From Mycetocola_B reblochoni (lineage in GTDB: Bacteria; Actinomycetota; Actinomycetes; Actinomycetales; Microbacteriaceae): DNA of 64,000 nucleotides. The notes under the pieces were generated by a model that saw only the letters and a program-made list of their open reading frames with translations, searched no databases and had not been told where the DNA came from. The position numbers and the translations under genes were made by a program. Each line of letters opens with the position of its first letter. Position 1 is the first letter of the stretch. Shown here piece after piece: positions 27,768 through 36,252 of the stretch. The stretch is from positions 124,001 through 188,000 of the forward strand of contig NZ_RCUW01000002.1 of NCBI RefSeq assembly GCF_003667525.1. Reading direction: 5' to 3'.

Positions 27768-28601
27768 TCAGGACGAGGTCTTGGTGGCGAACACCCGCTG
27801 GTAGAGGAACTTCCGCACGCCGACCGGCACGAAGCGGTAGCCGCCGCGCACCAGCACGTTGCGCAGGAACCGCCCCGTCCCGATGAATCCCTCGCGGTAC
27901 AGATGCCGCTGCAGCGCGAGCTCGCTGCGGAACAGCCGCCAGCCTCCGCGCCGGGAGTAGGAGCCCGAGTCCGTGCGGTACATCACCAGCGGCTCCGCGA
28001 CGTTGTCGACGCGGGCGCCGTCGCGGATCATCCGGGCGAACAGCCAGTAGTCCTCCATCAGCTCGAGCGGGCGGTAGCCGCCGGCGCTCAGGACCGCGGC
28101 GCGGCGGTACACCACCGTCGGGTGGTTGAACGGGTCGTGGAACCGCGCGAAGGCGCTGATCTCGTCGTGGCCGACGGGCGGCGTCCGCACCGCCGTGATG
28201 TCGCCGTCGCCGGTGAACTCGTACAGCCCGGAGCCGACCAGCTCCACCCCCGCCTCGATGAGCGGCAGCTGCCGCTCGAAGCGCTCGGGGAGCGAGATGT
28301 CGTCGGCGTCCATCCGGGCGACGACGTCGTGGGCGCACAGCGCCAGGCCGACCGTGAGCGCGTGGGCGAGACCCCTGTTCTCCGGGACCACCTCGTGCAC
28401 GACCGGGACGGGCGAGCCCGCCACCGCCACGGCGATCGCGTCCGCGAGCGCTCCCGGCACCGGCCCGTCCTGGACGACGACGACCTGCGCCGGCCGCCGC
28501 GTCTGCTCCTGCACGGCGCTACGGAACGCGCGCTCGAAGTGCGCCGCCTCATCGCCGGCGTACACCGGCAGCAGCACGCTGAACGGGACGGCGTCACTCA
28601 T
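27768..28601 (-). CDS. Glycosyltransferase family 2
   Basis: This 277-residue GT-A protein has SVLLPVYAGD at the start, VVVQDGP and the metal-binding MDADDISLP; a later MEDYWLFARM region matches the ED-Y/W acid motif of GT2 enzymes. It is close to small glucosyl- or rhamnosyltransferases of capsule and O-antigen clusters. The ATG at 28601 overlaps the stop of the GT2 upstream (ATGA), so the two are co-translated. The sugar is unknown; the nearby rmlA and rmlC suggest rhamnose as one candidate. Confidence 0.87.
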   Translation of the reverse strand: MSDAVPFSVLLPVYAGDEAAHFERAFRSAVQEQTRRPAQVVVVQDGPVPGALADAIAVAVAGSPVPVVHEVVPENRGLAHALTVGLALCAHDVVARMDADDISLPERFERQLPLIEAGVELVGSGLYEFTGDGDITAVRTPPVGHDEISAFARFHDPFNHPTVVYRRAAVLSAGGYRPLELMEDYWLFARMIRDGARVDNVAEPLVMYRTDSGSYSRRGGWRLFRSELALQRHLYREGFIGTGRFLRNVLVRGGYRFVPVGVRKFLYQRVFATKTSS

Positions 28602-29569
28602 CGGGAACGGCCGCTGTCCGCCCCGGCCTGGAGCTCGTGCTGGCCGCGGACGATCGCCTCCGGCAGCCCGTCCAGGACGACGTCGTTCGGCTCGGGAGCC
28701 GTGCGCAGACCGTCGCGCAGGCCCGTGGCCAGGCCGCGGCGGAGCACGCCCCTGTCGGAGGAGGCGAGGAACGTCCGCGCCCAGCGGCGCAGCGTCGCCA
28801 CGAGGTAGAGGGCCTTCTCCGGCAGGCTGAAGGCGTCCGAGAAGCGGAACAGCCAGAGCTTGTTGCGCACCTCGAGCCAGAAGCGCTCCCCCGGGTCGGC
28901 GTCGGTCGAGCCGAACACCTTCGTCTTGTGCACCACCAGGCTGTCGGCGGCGAGGTAGCCGCGCGAGCGCCGGAGCACGCGGGCGGTGAACTCGAAGTCG
29001 TCGTTCCAGAGGAAGTACGCGGCGACCGGCAGGCCGACGCGCCTGATCGCCGCGGCGGAGACCATCATGGACACGAAGGACACCGAGCGCACCGGGTACG
29101 CGTTGTGCCTGGCCGCCGCCGCGATCGACCGGCGGGAGGCGAAGGGCTTGCGCCGGGGCATGTTCATCGGGTGCTCGCGGCCGTCCGTCCACACCACACG
29201 GGAGGCGAAGAGATCGCTGCCCTCCGGGGCGACCCGCGCGGTGCGAAGCAGGGCCTCGAGCGCCGTCTCCGTCGGCACGGTGTCGTCGTCCATCACCCAC
29301 ACCCAGTCGGCGTCCTCCACGGCGAGCGCGCGCTCCATGCCGACCGCGAAGCCGCCGGCGCCGCCGGTGTTCCGGTCCAGAGTGAGCAGCCGTGCACGGG
29401 GGAACCGTTCGGCGACCAGCTCGCTCGTGCCGTCGGTCGAGCCGTTGTCGACGACGATGACGGCATCGACGGGGCGGCTCTGCGCGAAGAGCGACTCGAG
29501 CGTCTCCGTGACCAGGTCGCGTCGGTTGAAGGCGACGACGACGGCCACGACGCGTGGGCTGGGGGTCAT
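28598..29569 (-). CDS. Glycosyltransferase family 2, GlfT1/rhamnosyltransferase-like
   Basis: The 323-residue enzyme has VVVAFNRRDL, VVDNGSTDGT, NTGGAGGF and the metal site MDDDTVP, then FLWNDDFEF and HKTKVFGS. The NTGGAGGF and WNDD-E motifs are shared with GlfT1 of mycobacteria and with rhamnosyltransferases of actinomycetes. ATG 29569 has AAAGGA about 6 nt upstream. It is the first of two coupled GT2 genes. TAGTCT at 29635-29640 is a likely -10 box. It probably builds a linker or side chain sugar for the wall polymer. Confidence 0.87.
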   Translation of the reverse strand: MTPSPRVVAVVVAFNRRDLVTETLESLFAQSRPVDAVIVVDNGSTDGTSELVAERFPRARLLTLDRNTGGAGGFAVGMERALAVEDADWVWVMDDDTVPTETALEALLRTARVAPEGSDLFASRVVWTDGREHPMNMPRRKPFASRRSIAAAARHNAYPVRSVSFVSMMVSAAAIRRVGLPVAAYFLWNDDFEFTARVLRRSRGYLAADSLVVHKTKVFGSTDADPGERFWLEVRNKLWLFRFSDAFSLPEKALYLVATLRRWARTFLASSDRGVLRRGLATGLRDGLRTAPEPNDVVLDGLPEAIVRGQHELQAGADSGRSR

Positions 29570-29634
29570 GCGGGGTCCTTTCGTCCGAGACGAGCGGGCC
29601 CGGCACTGTCCGCCCGCGGCGACTCGACCGAACC

Positions 29635-29640
29635 AGACTA
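29635..29640 (-). promoter_or_regulatory. Candidate -10 box (TAGTCT) for the GT2 pair
   Basis: TAGTCT on the minus strand lies about 65 nt upstream of ATG 29569 and just upstream (plus-strand left) of the rmlA stop. A leader of about 60 nt would result. Confidence 0.35.
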
Positions 29641-29669
29641 GCCGACCGTCCGGCCGAACCGATGCGCGG

Positions 29670-30536
29670 CTAGGAGTCGAGGAGGTCGACCAGGTACTGG
29701 CCGTATCCGCTCTTGATGAGCGGAGCCGCGAGGGTGCGCAGCTGCTCGTCGTCGATCCAGCCGGCCCGCCAGGCGATCTCCTCGATGCAGCCGACCTTGT
29801 AGCCCTGGCGGTGCTCGATGACGCGGACGTAGTCGGCGGCCTGCATCATCGACTCGAAGGTGCCGGTGTCGAGCCAGGCGGTCCCGCGCTCGAGCACCTG
29901 CACCTGCAGCGTTCCCGCATCGAGGTAGTGCTCATTGACGGAGGAGATCTCGAGCTCGCCGCGCTCGCTCGGCGTGATCGACTTGGCGACCTCGATGACG
30001 GAGTTGTCATAGAAGTACAGGCCCGGGACGGCGTAGCTGGACTTCGGCTCCGCCGGCTTCTCCTCGATGGACACGGCCGTCATGGACTCGTCGAACTCGA
30101 CGACGCCGTACGCCCGCGGGTTGGAGACCTGGTAGGCGAAGATCTGCGCCCCGCTGAGCGACTCGGGCCCGCTCGTGAGGGCCGAGCCGAGGCCGACCCC
30201 GTGGAAGATGTTGTCGCCGAGGACGAGGGCGACGCTGTCGTCGCCGATGAACTCCTCGCCGATGACGAAGGCCTGCGCCAGGCCGTCCGGCGAGGGCTGG
30301 ACGGCGTACTCGATCCGCATGCCCAGCTCGGAGCCGTCGCCGAGGAGCGCGCGGAACTGGTCGTTGTACTCGGGGGTGGTGATGATCAGCACCTCGCTGA
30401 TGCCGGCCATCATCAGCGTCGACAGCGGGTAGTACACCATCGGCTTGTCGTAGATCGGCATCAGCTGCTTGGAGATGCCCTTGGTGATCGGCCAAAGCCT
30501 GGTACCGGATCCCCCGGCGAGGATGATGCCCTTCAT
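29670..30536 (-). CDS. rmlA: Glucose-1-phosphate thymidylyltransferase
   Basis: At 288 residues this matches RmlA length. It starts MKGIILAGGSGTRL with KQLMPIYDKPM, the nucleotide-binding signature, followed by LGDNIFHG and EEKPAEPKS. It joins glucose-1-phosphate and dTTP to make dTDP-glucose, the first step to dTDP-rhamnose. The ATG at 30536 overlaps the rmlC stop (ATGA). rmlD is 5 kb away on the other strand; rmlB is not in the window. Confidence 0.96.
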   Translation of the reverse strand: MKGIILAGGSGTRLWPITKGISKQLMPIYDKPMVYYPLSTLMMAGISEVLIITTPEYNDQFRALLGDGSELGMRIEYAVQPSPDGLAQAFVIGEEFIGDDSVALVLGDNIFHGVGLGSALTSGPESLSGAQIFAYQVSNPRAYGVVEFDESMTAVSIEEKPAEPKSSYAVPGLYFYDNSVIEVAKSITPSERGELEISSVNEHYLDAGTLQVQVLERGTAWLDTGTFESMMQAADYVRVIEHRQGYKVGCIEEIAWRAGWIDDEQLRTLAAPLIKSGYGQYLVDLLDS

Positions 30537-31165
30537 GAGCCCTGTCCCCCTTCGTGCGTGCCGCCCGCGTTGAGCTGTGCGTAGAACTCCCTCGCCTGCG
30601 ACCAGGTGGGCAGCAGGCCGGCGTTGGCCGCCTCGGCGAGACTCGGCGCCGCGGTGTCCTTCTCGGACAGCAGCAGCTCGCCGGCCGCCTCGGGGATGGC
30701 CAGGCCGATGTCGGGGTCGAGCGGGTTCACGCCGTGCTCGCGCTCCGCGGCGTAGGTCGAGGACACCAGGTAGCTCACGGTCGCCCGGTCGGTCAGGGCG
30801 ACGAAGGCGTGCCCGAGGCCCTCGGCCAGGTAGACGGCGCGGCGGTCGACGTCGTCGAGGAGCACGGAGTCCCACTGGCCGAAGGTGGGCGAGCCGACGC
30901 GGATGTCGACGATGTAGTCGACGACCGCGCCGTGAGTGACGGTCACGTACTTGGCCTGGCTCGGCGGGATGTCGGCGAAGTGGATCCCCCGCAGCGTCCC
31001 GCGGGAGGACATCGAGGTGTTGGCCTGACGCAGGTCGAGGCTGTGGCCGATGGTCTCCTCGAGGCGGTCGAAGCGGTACCACTCGAGGAACACCCCGCGG
31101 TCGTCGCCGAACACCTGGGGGGTGATCTCGTAGCTGTCGGGGATGGTGAGTTCGCGGATCTGCAC
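30533..31165 (-). CDS. rmlC: dTDP-4-dehydrorhamnose 3,5-epimerase
   Basis: This 210-residue cupin shows the RmlC core: DDRGVFLEW, SSRGTLRGIHF with the catalytic His62, and GLGHAFVAL. It epimerises carbons 3 and 5 of the 4-keto-6-deoxyglucose intermediate in dTDP-rhamnose synthesis. The GTG at 31165 is preceded by TAGGAT with a 6-nt gap, so the mRNA may be leaderless; an AGGA in the same place could instead act as a ribosome binding site. The C-terminal 40 residues are longer than in minimal RmlC proteins. It is coupled to rmlA. Confidence 0.94.
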   Translation of the reverse strand: MQIRELTIPDSYEITPQVFGDDRGVFLEWYRFDRLEETIGHSLDLRQANTSMSSRGTLRGIHFADIPPSQAKYVTVTHGAVVDYIVDIRVGSPTFGQWDSVLLDDVDRRAVYLAEGLGHAFVALTDRATVSYLVSSTYAAEREHGVNPLDPDIGLAIPEAAGELLLSEKDTAAPSLAEAANAGLLPTWSQAREFYAQLNAGGTHEGGQGS

Positions 31166-31171
31166 GGGGGA

Positions 31172-31177
31172 ATCCTA
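31172..31177 (-). promoter_or_regulatory. Putative -10 box (TAGGAT) of leaderless rmlC-rmlA
   Basis: TAGGAT on the minus strand is followed by 6 nt and then the GTG at 31165. Confidence 0.45.
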
Positions 31178-31342
31178 GCAATCGCGCCTGACCGCGCCGC
31201 GAGCACGCCGCCGACGCCTGGGAGCGACGTGCCCAAGCGACGCCGGGGAGCGGAGGGGCACCAGCGGCCGCGCCCGCCGACCCCGCATTCCCCCCGCCGA
31301 TCCGATCGCCACAGCGCCCTCCCATGCGCACGAGGTGCACAG

Positions 31343-31348
31343 TAAGAT
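31343..31348 (+). promoter_or_regulatory. Candidate -10 box (TAAGAT) for the GtrA operon
   Basis: TAAGAT lies 75 nt before the GTG at 31424 in the divergent region with rmlC. No clear -35 box is seen. Confidence 0.35.
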
Positions 31349-31423
31349 GAAGGCCTCACGTCAAGACTGCAGGACACCCTCCCGAGGTCGCCGTTCCACT
31401 CCCGATACCCGATAGAGGACCTC

Positions 31424-32032
31424 GTGACGCCACCGCCCATCGACGGCACACCGTCGCGCCTGAGGCGTCGCATCCGCCACCTGTCGGCGTCGCTGGCCAA
31501 GTTCCTCGTCGTCGGCGGCGTCGGGTTCGTCGTCGACGTGACCCTGTTCAACCTGCTCCGGCTCGGCGTCTTCGGCACCGACGTCCCCTGGCAGTCGCCG
31601 CTCGGCGCCAAGACCATCAGCGTCAGCGTCGCCATCGTCCTCAACTGGCTGGGCAACCGCAGCTGGACGTTCCGGCGCGGCCGTGCGGGAGGCGGCCCCG
31701 GCCGGATGACCGTCGGGACGGAGTTCGTCCAGGTCGTGCTGGTGTCGCTCGGCGGCATGGCGATCACGCTCGGATGCCTGTGGGTGAGCCACTACGTGCT
31801 GGGCTTCACCTCGATCGTCGCCGACAACATCGCCAGCAACGTCGTGGGGCTCGGGCTCGGCACCGCGTTCCGCTTCGCGCTGCTGAGGACCTGGGTGTAC
31901 CGCGACAGGACGCCGACCGAGGACAGGGGGCGCGCCGCAGCACGCCCGACCGGGCCGGGGTCCGTCCTGACCCCCACCGCACCCGCCACCGGCGGCGTCG
32001 CCACGCTGACGGGAGAGGACCGTCATGCCTGA
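31424..32032 (+). CDS. GtrA-family membrane protein
   Basis: This 202-residue protein has four helices and the GtrA hallmarks: KFLVVGGVGFVVD near residue 26, a middle NWLGNRSWTF and a later FRFALLRTWVY. GtrA proteins are proposed flippases or partners for polyprenyl-phosphate sugars. The GTG at 31424 has AGAGGA 4-5 nt upstream. A disordered Pro/Thr-rich tail of about 35 residues follows the last helix. Its stop overlaps the polyprenol-phosphate mannose synthase gene, which fits a role in moving polyprenyl-phosphate mannose across the membrane (inference). Confidence 0.9.
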   Translation: MTPPPIDGTPSRLRRRIRHLSASLAKFLVVGGVGFVVDVTLFNLLRLGVFGTDVPWQSPLGAKTISVSVAIVLNWLGNRSWTFRRGRAGGGPGRMTVGTEFVQVVLVSLGGMAITLGCLWVSHYVLGFTSIVADNIASNVVGLGLGTAFRFALLRTWVYRDRTPTEDRGRAAARPTGPGSVLTPTAPATGGVATLTGEDRHA

Positions 32033-32777
32033 CCCCGGCCGCGCGCTGGTCATCGTGCCCTGCTACAACGAGGTCGAGAACATCCCCCTCGTGCTGGAGC
32101 GCATCCTGTCCACCCTCGACGACGTCGACGTGCTGGTCGTGGACGACAACTCCCCCGACGGCACCGGCGAGCTCGCCGACCGCATCGCCGCCGAGGAGCC
32201 CCGGGTCACCGTCATGCACCGCAGCGGCAAGCTCGGGCTCGGAACCGCGTACCTGCAGGGCTTTAGCTGGGGGCTGTCGGCCGGCTACCGCTACCTCGTC
32301 GAGATGGACGCCGACGGCTCGCACCCGGCCGACCAGCTGCCGGCGATGCTCCGCCTGGCCGCCGAGGGCGCCAGGGACGGCGTGGGGCTGGTCATCGGCT
32401 CACGCTGGGTCCCCGGCGGAGGGATCGAGGACTGGCCGCGACGGCGGCAGCTGCTCAGCCGAGGGGGCAACTGGTACGTCAGGGCCGCCCTCGGCATCGA
32501 CGTGAAAGACGCCACCGCCGGGTACCGCGTGTACACGGCGGAGGCGCTGCGCGCCATCGACTTCGACGAGGTGCACGCGCACGGATACATCTTCCAGGTC
32601 GGCATGACCCTGGAGACGCTCGACGCCGGCTACCGCGTCGTCGAGCACCCCATCGTCTTCCGCGAGCGGCAGCTCGGCCACTCCAAGATGAGCACCGCGA
32701 TCGTCGCCGAGGCGATGGTGCGGGTGACCGGGTGGGGCCTCGTCCGCCGCCTCGGCCGGCGGGGAGCCCGCAGGTGA
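32025..32777 (+). CDS. Polyprenol monophosphomannose synthase (dolichol-phosphate mannosyltransferase type)
   Basis: The 250-residue GT2 enzyme has VPCYNEVENI, VVDDNSPDGT, MDADGSHP and a GSRWVPGGG loop, all typical of DPM1/Ppm1. It transfers mannose from GDP-mannose to polyprenyl phosphate. It has no membrane helix or fused acyltransferase. It overlaps GtrA by 8 nt and the helicase by GTGA, so three unrelated-looking functions share one transcript. The product likely feeds GT-C mannosyltransferases in protein or glycolipid mannosylation. Confidence 0.93.
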   Translation: MPDPGRALVIVPCYNEVENIPLVLERILSTLDDVDVLVVDDNSPDGTGELADRIAAEEPRVTVMHRSGKLGLGTAYLQGFSWGLSAGYRYLVEMDADGSHPADQLPAMLRLAAEGARDGVGLVIGSRWVPGGGIEDWPRRRQLLSRGGNWYVRAALGIDVKDATAGYRVYTAEALRAIDFDEVHAHGYIFQVGMTLETLDAGYRVVEHPIVFRERQLGHSKMSTAIVAEAMVRVTGWGLVRRLGRRGARR

Positions 32778-35329
32778 CCGCGTTCGCCGATCGCCTCGCC
32801 GACACCCCCGAGGCCGAGCAGGACGCCGTCTTCGACGTGTTCGAGTCCTGGGCGTCCGACCGGGGGCTGACCCTCTACCCCGCGCAGGAGGAGGCCGCAT
32901 TCGAGCTCGTCGCCGGGGCCAACGTGATCCTGTCGACCCCGACGGGCACGGGGAAGTCGATGGTGGCGATCGCCGCGCACGCCGTCTCGGTGGCCCGCGG
33001 CGAGCGCAGCTACTACACGGCGCCGATCAAGGCGCTGGTGTCGGAGAAGTTCTTCGCCCTCGTCGACATCTTCGGCGCCGACAGGGTCGGCATGATGACG
33101 GGCGACTCCGCCGTCAACCCCGACGCCGACATCATCTGCTGCACGGCGGAGATCCTGGCGAACCTGTCTCTCCGCCACGGCGAGGACACCCCCGTCGGCA
33201 CCGTCGTCATGGACGAGTTCCACTACTACGGCGACCCCGACAGGGGCTGGGCGTGGCAGGTGCCCCTGCTCACGCTCCCGCACGCGCAGTTCCTGCTCAT
33301 GTCGGCGACGCTCGGCGACGTCAGCGAGCTGGCCGCGGACCTCAGCAGGCGGACCGGACGCCCCACGGTGGAGGTCACCGGGGTGGAGCGACCCGTCCCG
33401 CTGAGCTTCGACTACGCGACCACTCCGGTGCACGAGACGGTCGACGAGATCATCCACACGGGGAGGGCACCGGTCTACATCGTGCACTTCTCGCAGGCCC
33501 AGGCGCTGGAGCGTGCGCAGGGCCTGGCCGGCATGGGCCTGGTGTCGCGGGGGGCGCGGGACCAGATCGGCGAGGCGATCGCCGGGTTCCGTTTCAGCTC
33601 CGGCTTCGGCACGACCCTCAACCGCCTCCTCCGCCTCGGCATCGGCGTGCACCACGCGGGGATGCTGCCCAAGTACCGGCGTCTGGTCGAGCGACTCGCC
33701 CAGGACGGCCTGCTGCCGATCATCTGCGGCACGGACACCCTCGGCGTCGGGATCAACGTTCCCATCCGCACGGTGCTGTTCACCGCGCTGACCAAGTACG
33801 ACGGCACCCGCATGCGCCAGCTGAGCGCCAGAGAGTTCCACCAGATCGCCGGACGCGCGGGCCGGGCGGGCTACGACACGGCCGGAACGGTGATCGCGCA
33901 GGCCCCCGAGCACGAGATCGACAACCTCAAGGCCGTCCAGAAGGCCGGTGACGACCCCAAGAAGAAGCGCAAGATCGTCCGGAAGAAGGCCCCCGACGGC
34001 TTCGTCAGCTGGGGCGAGCCCTCCTTCGACCGCCTCATCGCGAAGGCGCCGGAGACCCTCGTGTCGCAGATGCGCATCTCGCACGCCATGGTGCTCGCGG
34101 TGATCGCCCGCGGCGGGGACGCCTTCGCCATCCTGCGGGCGCTCGTGTTCGACAACCACGAGCCGCGGAGCAGGCAGCGCGCCCTCGCCGTCCAGACGAT
34201 CCGCATCGTGCAGGCGCTGCTGCGCTCGGGTGTCGTGGTCCGCACCGTCGACGACGCCGGCGCCGTGCGCTTCGAGGTGACCGTCGACGTGCAGCCAGGC
34301 TTCGCCCTCAACCAGCCGCTGTCCCCGTTCGCCCTCGCCGCGTTCGAGCTCATCGAGCCGAGGGACGACGACGACCCGCTCCGCGTGGAGTACGCGCTCG
34401 ACATCGTCTCCATCGTCGAGGCGACGCTCGACGATCCCCGACCGGTGCTGCTCTCCCAGGAGCACAGGGCGAGGGGGGAGGCCATCCAGGCGCTCAAGGC
34501 GGACGGGGTCGACTACGACACCCGCATGGAGCTCATCGAGCAGGTCACCCACCCGAAGCCCCTCGACGAGCTGCTGACCGCGGCCTTCGAGGAGTACCGG
34601 GCGGCCTCGCCCTGGGTCGGCGACCAGGAGCTGCGCCCCAAGTCGGTGGTGCGCGAGATGTATGAGCGGGCCATGACCTTCGGCGAGTTCGTTGCGTTCC
34701 ACGGCATCCAGCGCTCGGAGGGCGTGCTGCTGCGCTACCTGTCCGACGCCGTGAGGGCGTTCCGGCAGACGATCCCCGACGAGAAGAAGAGCGAGGCGCT
34801 CAGCGACCTGATCAGCTGGCTCGGCGAGGTGGTGGCGCAGACCGACTCGAGCCTGCTCGACGAGTGGGCGCTGCTCGCCGACCCGGACGCCGTCGCCCGC
34901 CCCGCGGTCGAGGCGGAGGTCAGGCCGCGCAGCGTCCTCGACTCCCCCGTCGCCTTCACCGTGATGGTCAGGAACGAGATGTTCCGTCGCGTCCTGCTCC
35001 TCGAGCGCGAGGACTACGACGCGCTCGGCGCCCTCGACTCCGGCATCGGCATGACGGCCGATGCCTGGGCGGATGCGGCCGACGGCTACTGGGACGAGCA
35101 CGACGCCATCGGGACGGGGCCGTCCGCGCGCAGCCCCGAGCTGTTCCTCGTCGACAGGGGCAGGGACAGCTGGCGGGTCAGGCAGATCATCGAGGACCCG
35201 CACGACGAGCGCGGCTGGAGCATCACCGCGAGCGTCGACCTCGCCGCGTCGGTCCAGCGCGGCGAGGCGGTCGTCCGCGTCACGGGTTTCGGCCCCAGTG
35301 GTCAGCTCCCGCAGGACACCGACAACTAG
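32774..35329 (+). CDS. Ski2-like DEAD/DEAH-box helicase with DUF3516 C-terminus
   Basis: The 851-residue protein has Walker A TPTGTGKS (55-62), a Walker B variant DEFH (147-150), SAT (177-179) and motif VI QIAGRAGRAG (357-366). The AGMLPKYR and GTDTLGVGIN segments are typical of Ski2/Mtr4-type RNA helicases. Residues about 400-851 form the DUF3516 region of actinobacterial homologues. The family unwinds structured RNA; the cellular role here is unknown. GTG 32774 overlaps the previous stop. A Lys/Arg patch (KKKRKIVRKK) near residue 400 may bind RNA. Confidence 0.92.
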   Translation: MTAFADRLADTPEAEQDAVFDVFESWASDRGLTLYPAQEEAAFELVAGANVILSTPTGTGKSMVAIAAHAVSVARGERSYYTAPIKALVSEKFFALVDIFGADRVGMMTGDSAVNPDADIICCTAEILANLSLRHGEDTPVGTVVMDEFHYYGDPDRGWAWQVPLLTLPHAQFLLMSATLGDVSELAADLSRRTGRPTVEVTGVERPVPLSFDYATTPVHETVDEIIHTGRAPVYIVHFSQAQALERAQGLAGMGLVSRGARDQIGEAIAGFRFSSGFGTTLNRLLRLGIGVHHAGMLPKYRRLVERLAQDGLLPIICGTDTLGVGINVPIRTVLFTALTKYDGTRMRQLSAREFHQIAGRAGRAGYDTAGTVIAQAPEHEIDNLKAVQKAGDDPKKKRKIVRKKAPDGFVSWGEPSFDRLIAKAPETLVSQMRISHAMVLAVIARGGDAFAILRALVFDNHEPRSRQRALAVQTIRIVQALLRSGVVVRTVDDAGAVRFEVTVDVQPGFALNQPLSPFALAAFELIEPRDDDDPLRVEYALDIVSIVEATLDDPRPVLLSQEHRARGEAIQALKADGVDYDTRMELIEQVTHPKPLDELLTAAFEEYRAASPWVGDQELRPKSVVREMYERAMTFGEFVAFHGIQRSEGVLLRYLSDAVRAFRQTIPDEKKSEALSDLISWLGEVVAQTDSSLLDEWALLADPDAVARPAVEAEVRPRSVLDSPVAFTVMVRNEMFRRVLLLEREDYDALGALDSGIGMTADAWADAADGYWDEHDAIGTGPSARSPELFLVDRGRDSWRVRQIIEDPHDERGWSITASVDLAASVQRGEAVVRVTGFGPSGQLPQDTDN

Positions 35330-35382
35330 ACTCGAGCACGTCTGCCCGGTGCACACGGCCGGGGGGCGAACAGGAGGGACAC

Positions 35383-36252
35383 ATGGGGCGCATACTCATC
35401 ACCGGTGCGGGCGGGATGCTCGGCCAGGACCTGATCACCGTGCTCGGCGACCATCGACTGACCGCCCTCACCAGGGCCGAGCTCGACGTCACCGACCCCG
35501 CCGCGGTCGATGAGACCGTCGCGGGGCACGACGTCGTGATCAACGCCGCCGCCTACACGGCCGTCGACGCCGCCGAGACGGACGAGGAGCGCGCCCTCGC
35601 CGTCAACGCGACCGGGCCGCGCCTGCTCGCGGAGGCGGCCGAGCGCCACGGGGCGAGCCTCATCCAGGTGTCGACCGACTACGTCTTCCCCGGAACGGCG
35701 ACGACCCCGTACGCCGAGTCGGCGCCACGGGGTCCGGTCAGCGCCTACGGCCGCACCAAGGCGGCGGGAGAGGAGCAGGCCCTCGCCGCGCACCCCGACG
35801 GCACGGCCGTCGTCCGGACGGCGTGGCTCTACGGCGCCGGCGGTCCCAACTTCGCCCGTACGATGCTCACGCTCGCGCGCAGCCGCGACACCGTGCAGGT
35901 CGTCGACGACCAGCTCGGGCAGCCCACGTGGACGAGGGACCTCGCCGAGCAGATCTCGCGGCTCGTCGACGCCGGCGTTCCCGCAGGGATCTACCACGGG
36001 ACGAACGCCGGCCAGACGAGCTGGTACGGCTTCGCCCGGGCCGTGTTCGAGCTCTCCGGCCTCGACCCGGAGCGCGTGCAGCCGACCGACAGCACCGCCT
36101 TCGTCCGGCCAGCGCCCCGTCCGGCCTACTCCGTTCTCGGCCACGACGCCTGGGCCCGCGTCGGCATCGCTGCCCCGCGCGACTGGCGCGAGGCGCTCGA
36201 GGAGGCGGTCGCCGTCGGGGCCGTCGCACCCCCCGCAGGGGCGGACGCATGA
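35383..36252 (+). CDS. rmlD: dTDP-4-dehydrorhamnose reductase
   Basis: This 289-residue extended SDR begins with the nucleotide-binding ITGAGGMLGQDL, has VINAAAYTAVD, VSTDYVFPG and catalytic Tyr122/Lys126 in YGRTK. It makes dTDP-L-rhamnose, the last step after RmlA, RmlB and RmlC. ATG 35383 has AGGAGGGA at 35372-35379. Its stop overlaps the next GT4 (ATGA). A TAGACT box overlaps the stop of the helicase gene, so it may have its own promoter. The placing next to a GT4 suggests that GT4 may use dTDP-rhamnose. Confidence 0.95.
   Translation: MGRILITGAGGMLGQDLITVLGDHRLTALTRAELDVTDPAAVDETVAGHDVVINAAAYTAVDAAETDEERALAVNATGPRLLAEAAERHGASLIQVSTDYVFPGTATTPYAESAPRGPVSAYGRTKAAGEEQALAAHPDGTAVVRTAWLYGAGGPNFARTMLTLARSRDTVQVVDDQLGQPTWTRDLAEQISRLVDAGVPAGIYHGTNAGQTSWYGFARAVFELSGLDPERVQPTDSTAFVRPAPRPAYSVLGHDAWARVGIAAPRDWREALEEAVAVGAVAPPAGADA

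Noticed and set aside
32630..35356. Long minus-strand frame opposite the helicase
   Set aside because: Antisense shadow of the helicase with Val/Arg/Asp/Leu-rich sequence and no motif.
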